The translations under genes and the position numbers were made by a program. The notes under the pieces were generated by a model, which was given only the letters and a program-made list of their open reading frames with translations, had not been told where the DNA came from and ran no database searches. From Methylomarinum sp. (lineage in GTDB: Bacteria; Pseudomonadota; Gammaproteobacteria; Methylococcales; Methylomonadaceae), in contig WTAG01000660.1 in NCBI GenBank assembly GCA_013139755.1, positions 1 through 6,824 on the forward strand: 6,824 bases of DNA, in the 5' to 3' direction. This document shows positions 1-6,250 of this stretch, piece after piece (position 1 is the stretch's first letter; each line of letters opens with the position of its first letter).

Positions 1-48
1 TTTAATCTTTCAGCAACAAGGATTTTTTCGTTCCCTTATTCAAAGTGT

Positions 49-79
49 GATGGGCACGCTATCGCTTTGCCCACCCTAC
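49..79 (-). repeat. REP-like palindromic element with GTAG head
   Basis: Read on the minus strand, the element begins with the tetranucleotide GTAG (79-76). An imperfect palindrome follows, with arms GGTGGGCA (75-68) and TGCCCATC (56-49). The 8-bp stem is complete with one G-T wobble, and the 11-base centre can form a short inner GC/GC stem around GATA. A GTAG or GGAG head followed by an imperfect palindrome is the known layout of bacterial REP sequences mobilised by RAYT (TnpA_REP) transposases. It lies between the 3' end of the flavin reductase gene and the window edge, the usual extragenic position for REPs. Only one copy and no RAYT gene are in the window, so repetitive status is inferred from structure and general resemblance, not shown. 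Confidence 0.6.
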
Positions 80-166
80 ACAAATAATTATCGAAGTATT
101 TTATGCACGTCTCTTAGATCGCTTTAATCAGCGGCTGTAAATAAGACCAGCCTATAATTTTAGAGA

Positions 167-649
167 TTAAACACTTAATTCACGGTATCCAGAGTTGTAA
201 TACATCAATGGCTCGCCATCACGACAAGAAACAGCTTTAACTTCACCAATAATAACCCAATGCGTTCCCGCTTGTACCTGATCAACTACAGTACATTCAA
301 GTGATGCCAATGCATCATCAATCACTGGAGTGCCTATCTCACCTTCATGCCACGCAACATTAGCAAAACGTTCTTCCTGACTTGCCCCGCCTGCAAACTG
401 ATTAGAAATTTCTTGTTGATCAGCTTTTAGAATATTAACTGCAAAGGTTTTACCCTCTAAAACAGCATCACCTGTATCAGCCGTCTTATTAATACAGACC
501 AAAATTTGTGGTGGATCTAATGAAACACTGCTAAATGAAGTCGCTGTCATCCCTTTTAATCCAAAACTTTCAGATTTTGAAGTAACCACGGTGACGCCAC
601 TCGCCCACAACTTAAGTGCGTTTTTAAAATCTTGCTCACTAACTGACAT
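167..649 (-). CDS. Flavin reductase-like protein (FMN-binding split barrel)
   Basis: A 160-residue protein of the flavin reductase-like family (HpaC/NtaB/ActVB type, small FMN-binding split barrel). Such cytoplasmic enzymes use NAD(P)H to reduce FMN or FAD, usually for a two-component monooxygenase. Visible family features are WASGVTVVTS (15-24), GMTATSFSSVSLDPP (33-47, the flavin-contact region), FAVNIL (69-74), FANVAW (95-100), a GTHWVIIGEV strand (128-137) and the terminal PLMYYNSGYREL (147-158). Length is normal for the family and there is no signal peptide or membrane segment. The start is backed by GAGGA at 660-656, six bases upstream. The gene is codirectional with the PDH operon 92 bp downstream of lpdA, but a hairpin and a candidate promoter between them suggest a separate unit. 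No monooxygenase partner is in the window, so substrate and physiological role are unknown. Family assignment is firm; specific function is not. Confidence 0.85.
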   Translation of the reverse strand: MSVSEQDFKNALKLWASGVTVVTSKSESFGLKGMTATSFSSVSLDPPQILVCINKTADTGDAVLEGKTFAVNILKADQQEISNQFAGGASQEERFANVAWHEGEIGTPVIDDALASLECTVVDQVQAGTHWVIIGEVKAVSCRDGEPLMYYNSGYRELSV

Positions 650-669
650 AACCTTTCCTCATTTAATTT

Positions 670-678
670 ATTATCCCA
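670..678 (-). promoter_or_regulatory. Candidate extended -10 promoter for the flavin reductase gene
   Basis: On the minus strand, TGG followed by GATAAT (678-670) matches an extended -10: a TGn motif directly before a hexamer that fits TATAAT at 5 of 6 positions. Transcription would begin near 663, just ahead of the GAGGA ribosome binding site at 660-656, giving a leader of about 14 nt. No good -35 is visible at 17 bp, which is tolerated in extended -10 promoters. The region is AT-rich, so chance matches are possible. Confidence 0.35.
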
Positions 679-697
679 TATATGGACATTGATAATC

Positions 698-723
698 GGA
701 AGTGAGGCTAAAGCCTCACTTCC
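698..723 (-). terminator. Strong hairpin after lpdA, candidate transcript 3' end (no U-tract)
   Basis: Arms 698-708 (GGAAGTGAGGC) and 713-723 (GCCTCACTTCC) are perfect 11-bp complements around a 4-base loop. The hairpin starts 18 bases past the lpdA stop codon, in the gap before the flavin reductase gene. The position and stable GC-rich stem suggest the end of the aceE-aceF-lpdA transcript. Neither side has a T-run, however: on the minus strand the next bases are GATTATCAATG. It is therefore not a textbook intrinsic terminator. It may instead protect the mRNA 3' end from exonucleases, work with another factor, or bind a protein next to the flavin reductase promoter. Confidence 0.5.
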
Positions 724-741
724 CAGAGAGAATCTGCTGCA

Positions 742-2154
742 TTATCTTTTCTTTATATAAAGATCGGTAATTGATCCGGTAATAATTTCAGAAGCAAAAG
801 CAAAGGTCTCAGATAATGATGGATGAGGGTGTATTGATAAACCAATATCCTCGGCATCTGCACCCATTTCTAGTGCTAAGACAGCCTCTGCGATTAATTC
901 TCCCGCATTCGGCCCAACCATTCCAGCACCTAAAATTCTACCTGTTTCTTTTTCACATAAGATTTTTGTTAAACCTTCATTTCTTCCTAAACTCAATGAA
1001 CGTCCACTGGCAGCCCAAGGGAAAGTCCCTTTATCATATTCAATACCCTCTTTTTTGGCTTGATTCTCAGTCAAGCCCATCCAGGTTACTTCTGGATCTG
1101 TATAAGCTACCGAAGGAATAGTCAATGCATCAAAAGCCGCTTTCTCTCCAGAAATAACCTCCGCCGCCACTTTACCTTCATGTGCCGCTTTATGCGCCAA
1201 CATAGGATTGCCAACAATATCACCTATGGCAAAAATATGATCAACATTGGTTCTTTGCTGCTCATCGACACTGATAAAGCCCATTTCATCAACATTGACA
1301 CCGGCTTTATCCGCAGCAATTTTTAAACCATTAGGTCTACGGCCAACAGCAACTAGCACAGCATCAAATGTTTCAGCTTCTGGTGCTGTATCACCCGAAA
1401 AAGTAACTTTTAAACCTTTTTTAAGCGGTTTAATTTCTTCGACTTTGGTATCTAACCAGATATTTTGATATTGTTTTTTAATGCGCTTATGTAAAGGACG
1501 AACTAAATCTGAATCACAACCAGGAATAATCTGATCCATCAATTCAACAACGCTGATTTCAGACCCTAAAGCATGATAAACCGTTGCCATTTCCAAACCA
1601 ATAATACCGCCACCAACAATCAATAACTTCTTAGGAATTTCTGTCAGATTAAGTGCATCAGTTGAATCCCATAAACGCGGATCATCATTAGGAAATACAG
1701 GAATTTTAGTCGCTTGAGACCCTGCTGCAATAATAGCGTTATCAAAGGTAATCGTTTGAGAACCATTATCGCCTTCAACAAGCAATGAATTAGCCGACTG
1801 AAAAGAACCTACACCTTGAACAACTGTAATATCACGTTGTTTAGCCAAACCAGCCAAGCCCGTATTTAATGATTTTGAAACACTTTCTTTCCAGCTTCGG
1901 ATCTTATCCAAATCTATTTTAGGCTTTCCAAAGGAAATACCGTGACTTTCTGATTCTTCTGCTTCATGGATAATATGCGCCAAATGCAATAAGGCTTTTG
2001 ATGGTATACACCCTACATTAAGACACACGCCACCAATGACGGGATAACGCTCAACCAATGTGACCTTTTTACCTAAATCAGCAGCACGGAAAGCCGCTGT
2101 ATAGCCGCCTGGCCCACCACCTAAAATGACAACTTCTGTATGCATATCAGACAT
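742..2154 (-). CDS. lpdA: Dihydrolipoyl dehydrogenase, E3 of the pyruvate dehydrogenase complex
   Basis: A 470-residue FAD-dependent disulfide oxidoreductase that reoxidises E2-bound dihydrolipoamide and passes the electrons to NAD+. In order it shows the N-terminal FAD dinucleotide fold with GGGPGG (12-17), the redox-active disulfide C44-LNVG-C49, the NAD-binding GGGIIGLE (181-188), the second FAD contact around IFAIGD (307-312), and the dimerisation domain. The catalytic HPHPSLSE (442-449) supplies the His444-Glu449 pair, at the same numbers as in the E. coli enzyme. It lacks the N-terminal lipoyl domain fused to some bacterial E3s. The reading frame is open 18 codons further upstream, to an ATG at 2208 inside aceF. 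The start at 2154 is preferred because AGGGA sits 6 nt upstream and homology begins there. It is the third operon gene, 13 nt after aceF. Such an E3 may also serve 2-oxoglutarate dehydrogenase and the glycine cleavage system; that is family knowledge, not seen here. Confidence 0.96.
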   Translation of the reverse strand: MSDMHTEVVILGGGPGGYTAAFRAADLGKKVTLVERYPVIGGVCLNVGCIPSKALLHLAHIIHEAEESESHGISFGKPKIDLDKIRSWKESVSKSLNTGLAGLAKQRDITVVQGVGSFQSANSLLVEGDNGSQTITFDNAIIAAGSQATKIPVFPNDDPRLWDSTDALNLTEIPKKLLIVGGGIIGLEMATVYHALGSEISVVELMDQIIPGCDSDLVRPLHKRIKKQYQNIWLDTKVEEIKPLKKGLKVTFSGDTAPEAETFDAVLVAVGRRPNGLKIAADKAGVNVDEMGFISVDEQQRTNVDHIFAIGDIVGNPMLAHKAAHEGKVAAEVISGEKAAFDALTIPSVAYTDPEVTWMGLTENQAKKEGIEYDKGTFPWAASGRSLSLGRNEGLTKILCEKETGRILGAGMVGPNAGELIAEAVLALEMGADAEDIGLSIHPHPSLSETFAFASEIITGSITDLYIKKR

Positions 2155-2160
2155 AATTAT

Positions 2161-2165
2161 TCCCT
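2161..2165 (-). promoter_or_regulatory. Ribosome binding site fixing the lpdA start
   Basis: AGGGA on the minus strand lies 6 nt before the ATG at 2154 and immediately follows the aceF stop codon. It supports the shorter 470-residue lpdA product over the upstream in-frame ATG at 2208, which would add 18 residues with no family similarity and overlap aceF by 41 nt. Confidence 0.7.
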
Positions 2166-2167
2166 GT

Positions 2168-3436
2168 TTACAATAATAAACGACGAATATCACCCAGGTA
2201 CTGGGCAATAGCGACTAAAAAGCGTGCCGCCTCGGCACCGTCAACCACACGGTGATCATATGTTAAGTCTAGCGGTAACATTAAGCGAGGCTCAAACTCA
2301 CTGCCATTCCAAACAGGCTGCATTTTAGAGCGTGTTACCCCAAGAATAGCAACCTCAGGTGCATTTACAATAGGTGTAAACGCTGTTCCACCTATGCCAC
2401 CTAAGCTTGAAATAGACATGGTTCCACCTTGCATAGCTGCGGGAGGTAATTTTCCCTCTCTGGCTTTAGCACTTAAATCAGTCAATGCTTCTGACAATTG
2501 ATTTAAAGACATTTTATCTGCATCACGAATCACTGGCACCATTAAACCATTAGGTGTTTCAACCGCGATACCAATATTAAAGAACTTCTTAAGAACTAAA
2601 GATTGTCCATCAGCAGAAAGTGAACTATTAAATTGTGGATACTGTTTAAGTGCAGCAGTTAAGGCTTTGATAATAAAAACCAAACCCGTTAATTTAACTT
2701 CTGGTTTTCCTGAATTATGTGCTTGTCTGAAATTTTCCATTTCAGTGATATCAGCTTCTTCATGTTGAGTAACCATAGGTAAGTTTAGACAAACTCTTAC
2801 CATATGTTCGCCTGTTAAGCGTTTTATTTTACTCATTGGCTGAATGTCAATTTCACCAAACTGAGAAAAATCTACTTCTGGAATAGCTGGAATACCCGCC
2901 CCAGTACCTTGTGAAACAGTACCAGACATAACTTTCTTAACAAATGCTTGCACATCTTCTTTCAGAATACGACCTTTTCGGCCACTGCCTTCTGAAATAC
3001 GCGCTAAATCAACACCCAATTCTCTAGCAAAGGCTCTAACACTTGGTGTAGCATGGGCTTTACTATTACTAACAACAGCCTCAGTCACAGTCGGAGCTGG
3101 CTTTTTAGCAACTTGAACAGGTTCAGGTTTAACCTCAGCAACCTTTTCTTCTACCACCGCTTCAACTTGTTCTACTGCAACCGTCTCCCCCGCCGCAGCT
3201 GGTCTTACCATAGCGACTAAAGAACCTTGTGAAACTTTATCGCCCACTTTGATAATCACATCCTGAATTGTACCCGCCATACTTGCTGGTAAATCCATAG
3301 TCGCTTTATCACTTTCCATCACCGCCAGCGTTTGCTCATTCTCAACCGCATCGCCAGGTTGTACCATAATCTCGACGATCTCAACTTCGTCGGCACCACC
3401 TAAATCGGGTATTTTTATTTCAATCAAATCACTCAT
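2168..3436 (-). CDS. aceF: Dihydrolipoyllysine acetyltransferase, E2 of the pyruvate dehydrogenase complex (single lipoyl domain)
   Basis: A 422-residue E2 that forms the core of the complex and transfers the acetyl group from lipoamide to CoA. Domains in order are one lipoyl domain (about 3-78) with the modified lysine K44 in ESDKATMD, a flexible Ala/Val/Pro/Glu/Lys linker (about 79-127), a peripheral subunit-binding domain (about 128-166, ATPSVRAFARELGVDL through GRILKEDV), a second short linker, and the catalytic acyltransferase domain (about 196-422). The active site TYDHRVVDG (392-400) contains His395 and Asp399, and the protein ends in the typical DIRRLLL. E. coli AceF has three tandem lipoyl domains and about 630 residues; this is the short one-lipoyl form seen in many other bacteria. 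The ATG lies 3 nt after the aceE stop with only a weak GGTTGG-like site before it, so translational coupling to aceE is likely. Specificity for pyruvate rather than 2-oxoglutarate follows from the neighbouring AceE. Confidence 0.96.
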   Translation of the reverse strand: MSDLIEIKIPDLGGADEVEIVEIMVQPGDAVENEQTLAVMESDKATMDLPASMAGTIQDVIIKVGDKVSQGSLVAMVRPAAAGETVAVEQVEAVVEEKVAEVKPEPVQVAKKPAPTVTEAVVSNSKAHATPSVRAFARELGVDLARISEGSGRKGRILKEDVQAFVKKVMSGTVSQGTGAGIPAIPEVDFSQFGEIDIQPMSKIKRLTGEHMVRVCLNLPMVTQHEEADITEMENFRQAHNSGKPEVKLTGLVFIIKALTAALKQYPQFNSSLSADGQSLVLKKFFNIGIAVETPNGLMVPVIRDADKMSLNQLSEALTDLSAKAREGKLPPAAMQGGTMSISSLGGIGGTAFTPIVNAPEVAILGVTRSKMQPVWNGSEFEPRLMLPLDLTYDHRVVDGAEAARFLVAIAQYLGDIRRLLL

Positions 3437-3439
3437 TAT

Positions 3440-6118
3440 TTAAACCAACCAAGGTGCCGTTACTTCAGGGTTAATATCATATTTTGCAATCGCCACATCC
3501 ACTTTAGCCAAATCGAATTCACCATTATCAGCTAAACTTTTGAGTGCAGCTATCACAATATGGTAACGATTGACTTCAAAGAAACTGCGTAAATTTTCAC
3601 GTGTATCAGAACGACCAAAACCATCAGTACCAAGCACTGTATAAGGTGCAGATATATAAGCTCTAATTTGTTCAGCAAAGGCACGGATATAATCTGTACT
3701 CGCTATCACAGGGCCTTTGGCATTCTCTAAACAACGAGAAACATGTGATTGTTTTTGTGTTTCCATTGGGTGTAATCTATTCCAACGCTCACAAGACTGA
3801 CCATCTCTACTCAACTCGTTAAAACTTGGGCAACTCCATAAGTCGGCTTCAACCCCCCAATCATCACGTAACAGTTCCGCCGCAGCAACTGACTCTCTGA
3901 AAATAGTACCTGAACCAATCAATTGTACGCGTGGAGAGTCATTATCCGCACCTGCTTGAAACTTATACATCCCTTTCAGAATGTCTTCTTCAGTACCTGC
4001 CGGTAATGCAGGTTGCTCATAATTTTCATTCATCACAGTAATGTAATAGAAAATATTTTCCTGATCAACATACATCCTTTTCATACCATCTTGAATGATC
4101 ACCGCTACTTCATAAGCATAGGTTGGATCATAAGACACACAGTTAGGCACTGTCGCAGCAAAAACCTGGCTATGACCATCTTCATGCTGTAAACCTTCAC
4201 CATTTAATGTGGTTCTACCAGCTGTTGCTCCTAATAAAAAGCCTCTAGTACATTGATCACCAGCAGCCCAAATAAGATCAGCTACACGTTGAAAACCGAA
4301 CATTGAATAAAAGATATAAAAAGGAATCATCGGTACGCCATGCGTTGAATAGGATGTACCTGCGGCAATCCAGTCGCACATACCACCCGCTTCGTTAATC
4401 CCTTCCTGTAAAACCTGACCGTGTTTATCTTCTTTGTAGTACATCAGTTGCTCCGCATCTTGCGGTGTATACAACTGACCTACTTGTGACCATATACCTA
4501 ATTGACGGAACATGCCCTCCATACCAAAGGTACGCGATTCATCAGGTACAATCGGTACGATACGTTTACCAATATTTTTGTCTTTAACTAAAATACCCAG
4601 CATACGAACAAAAGCCATAGTTGATGAACTTTCGTGTCCCTCGCCTGTTCCTGCCAACAAAGGCTTAAAATCCGCTAGAGCGGGTACATCTAGAGGTATC
4701 GTTTGAGTACGTCTAGATGGAATAAAACCACCTAATTGCTTACGCCTTTCCAGCATGTAATTTAGCTCAGCTGAACCTTGTTCAAACTTCAGATAAGGTA
4801 AGTTTTCTATTTCATCATCCTTCACAGGTAAAGCATACTTCTCTTTAAACCGGCGTAATGAGTCCATGCTCATTTTTTTCTGTTGATGCGAAGTATTTTG
4901 CGCTTCTCCAGATGACCCCATACCATAACCTTTAATGGTTTTGGCTAAAATAACAGTAGGCTGACCTTTATGATTAACTGCTTTATTATAGGCTGTAAAA
5001 ACTTTAGCAGGATCATGTCCCCCTCTGTTCAAGCCCCAGATATCCTCGTCAGAATAGTCTCTGACCATCTTTTTTAATTCTGGCGTGTTAAAAAAGAACT
5101 CACGAACATAAGCCCCATCTTTAGACTTAAATGTTTGATAGTCTCCATCCACACATTCCATCATACGCTTAGCAAGCAGGCCTTCTTTATCACGTGCAAA
5201 TAAAGCATCCCATAAATGTCCCCATACGACTTTGATGACATTCCAGCCAGCACCACGGAATTCACCTTCTAATTCCTGAATGATTTTTCCGTTACCACGA
5301 ACAGGCCCATCAAGGCGCTGTAGGTTACAGTTAACAACAAAAATCAGATTATCCAGTTTTTCCCTACCCGCCATACCGATAGCACCTAAGGATTCTGGCT
5401 CATCTGTTTCGCCATCACCCAAAAATGCCCACACTTTACGTTCAGAAGTATCTGCAAAACCACGACCTTGAATGTAACGCATAAAGCGAGCCTGGTAAAT
5501 CGCCATAATAGGTCCCAGACCCATTGATACCGTCGGAAATTGCCAAAAATCAGGCATTAACCAAGGATGCGGGTAAGAAGGTAAACCGTTGCCGTTGACT
5601 TCTTGACGAAAACCATCGAGTTGTTCAGCTGTTAATCGACCTTGTAAAAAGGCTTGGGCATACATGCCCGGAGCAGAATGTCCCTGGGTAAAAACAAGAT
5701 CGCCTTCTCGTGTTTCAGAATTACCATGCCAAAAATGGTTTTGGCCAACATCATACAATGTTGCTGCTGAAGCAAAACTGGCAATATGTCCACCAACATT
5801 AGTATGTTTATTTGCCCGTAATACCATCATCATGGCATTCCAACGGACATAAGAGCGTACTTTTTGCTCTATCGTAGTGTCGCCAGGGAATTGAGGCTGC
5901 TCTTCTACGGGAATCGTATTAAAATACTCAGTATTAGCACTAAACGGTGTGTCTGATCCGGATTTCCTTGCAGCTGCCAACAACTGTTCAACAAGGAAAT
6001 GTGCTCGTTCCTTCCCTTCTCTTTCTAGAACAGACTGTAAAGCATCAATCCATTCCTGCGTTTCAATTGGATCAACATCTTCCTGATCCGAGCCATCCGT
6101 AATTAACATTTTATTCAT
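3440..6118 (-). CDS. aceE: Pyruvate dehydrogenase E1 component, homodimeric AceE type
   Basis: A complete 892-residue thiamine diphosphate enzyme, close to the usual 885-890 residues. It decarboxylates pyruvate and reductively acetylates the E2 lipoyl arm, the entry step to acetyl-CoA. The N-terminal acidic region (about 1-55) is the E2-binding segment in this family. Active-site features are His111 (VGGH), His147 (TQGHSAPG), the ThDP/Mg motif GDGETDE (234-240) through VVNCNLQRLDGP (261-272), His411 in NTSHQQKKM on the mobile loop, a glutamate in LQEGINE (570-576) expected to contact the ThDP pyrimidine, and LQHEDGHS (643-650). The C-terminal domain ends in GTDGFGRSDTRENLR. The start at 6118 is preferred over the in-frame ATG at 6109 because GGGAG lies 6 nt upstream of the former. 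It is the first operon gene, with aceF 3 nt downstream. The divergent neighbour is bioA, not the pdhR repressor gene found beside enterobacterial aceE. No internal breaks are seen. Confidence 0.98.
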   Translation of the reverse strand: MNKMLITDGSDQEDVDPIETQEWIDALQSVLEREGKERAHFLVEQLLAAARKSGSDTPFSANTEYFNTIPVEEQPQFPGDTTIEQKVRSYVRWNAMMMVLRANKHTNVGGHIASFASAATLYDVGQNHFWHGNSETREGDLVFTQGHSAPGMYAQAFLQGRLTAEQLDGFRQEVNGNGLPSYPHPWLMPDFWQFPTVSMGLGPIMAIYQARFMRYIQGRGFADTSERKVWAFLGDGETDEPESLGAIGMAGREKLDNLIFVVNCNLQRLDGPVRGNGKIIQELEGEFRGAGWNVIKVVWGHLWDALFARDKEGLLAKRMMECVDGDYQTFKSKDGAYVREFFFNTPELKKMVRDYSDEDIWGLNRGGHDPAKVFTAYNKAVNHKGQPTVILAKTIKGYGMGSSGEAQNTSHQQKKMSMDSLRRFKEKYALPVKDDEIENLPYLKFEQGSAELNYMLERRKQLGGFIPSRRTQTIPLDVPALADFKPLLAGTGEGHESSSTMAFVRMLGILVKDKNIGKRIVPIVPDESRTFGMEGMFRQLGIWSQVGQLYTPQDAEQLMYYKEDKHGQVLQEGINEAGGMCDWIAAGTSYSTHGVPMIPFYIFYSMFGFQRVADLIWAAGDQCTRGFLLGATAGRTTLNGEGLQHEDGHSQVFAATVPNCVSYDPTYAYEVAVIIQDGMKRMYVDQENIFYYITVMNENYEQPALPAGTEEDILKGMYKFQAGADNDSPRVQLIGSGTIFRESVAAAELLRDDWGVEADLWSCPSFNELSRDGQSCERWNRLHPMETQKQSHVSRCLENAKGPVIASTDYIRAFAEQIRAYISAPYTVLGTDGFGRSDTRENLRSFFEVNRYHIVIAALKSLADNGEFDLAKVDVAIAKYDINPEVTAPWLV

Positions 6119-6124
6119 TAAAAA

Positions 6125-6129
6125 CTCCC
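6125..6129 (-). promoter_or_regulatory. Ribosome binding site fixing the aceE start
   Basis: GGGAG on the minus strand is 6 nt before the ATG at 6118. For the alternative in-frame ATG at 6109 the spacing would be 15 nt, which is too long, so translation from codon 1 (MNKMLITD) is favoured. Confidence 0.7.
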
Positions 6130-6151
6130 GTTTTCACCCTCTATTATTGCT

Positions 6152-6181
6152 ACTATCCCTTATTTTCTAATCAAGGATAGT
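6152..6181 (-). promoter_or_regulatory. Inverted repeat in the aceE leader: candidate operator or RNA stem-loop
   Basis: Arms ACTATCC (6152-6158) and GGATAGT (6175-6181) are perfect 7-bp complements separated by 16 bases. The stem extends inward to 9 bp (CTT and AAG flanks) with one bulged base and an 11-base AT-rich loop. The element would lie at about +7 to +36 if transcription begins near 6187, downstream of the TATAAT at 6199-6194. A repressor bound there could block aceE transcription, or the transcript could fold in its 5' leader. The sequence does not resemble the PdhR consensus (ATTGGT-N3-ACCAAT type). The function is inference. Confidence 0.45.
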
Positions 6182-6193
6182 TTGATTTGTGTA

Positions 6194-6222
6194 ATTATAC
6201 CGAAAATACAAGCATCAATGTA
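6194..6222 (-). promoter_or_regulatory. Candidate sigma-70 promoter for the aceE-aceF-lpdA operon
   Basis: A perfect consensus -10, TATAAT, is read on the minus strand at 6199-6194. With a 17-bp spacer the -35 is TACATT (6222-6217), a poor match to TTGACA, so activation or another factor may be needed. The predicted start near 6187 gives a leader of about 69 nt before the aceE ATG. The -10 overlaps a near-perfect 12-bp palindrome, GTGTAATTATAC (6189-6200 on the plus strand). The gap is AT-rich, so the -10 alone is moderate evidence; its position between divergent genes supports it. Confidence 0.45.
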
Positions 6223-6250
6223 CTAAAGCTGAAGATATATAACTAGACTT

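Noticed and set aside
2..124. Plus-strand open stretch entering from the left edge, ending in TAA near 124
   Set aside because: About 40 codons that read straight through the REP-like palindrome, with no recognisable protein similarity; probably chance.
133..152. GGCTG-N10-CAGCC inverted repeat as a terminator for the flavin reductase gene
   Set aside because: Only a 5-bp stem with a 10-base loop and no following T-run on the minus strand; too weak to call.
816..1468. Three open frames on the plus strand opposite lpdA (816-1121, 1060-1326, 1247-1468)
   Set aside because: They lie entirely antisense to lpdA, overlap each other, and their translations show no recognisable domain. They are shadows of the real gene.
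2155..2208. Upstream in-frame ATG extending lpdA by 18 codons to 2208
   Set aside because: The extra residues do not resemble any E3 N-terminus, the extension overlaps aceF, and a ribosome binding site lies 6 nt before the ATG at 2154.
4512..5852. Plus-strand open frames opposite aceE (4512-4706, 5280-5471, 5664-5852)
   Set aside because: They are short, antisense to a highly conserved gene, and show no domain similarity.
6187..6211. TTGT...ACAA pair resembling a BirA (biotin repressor) operator ahead of bioA
   Set aside because: The span is only 25 bp, while the BirA site (TTGTAAACC and GGTTTACAA arms about 14-16 bp apart) is longer, and the inner arm bases do not match.
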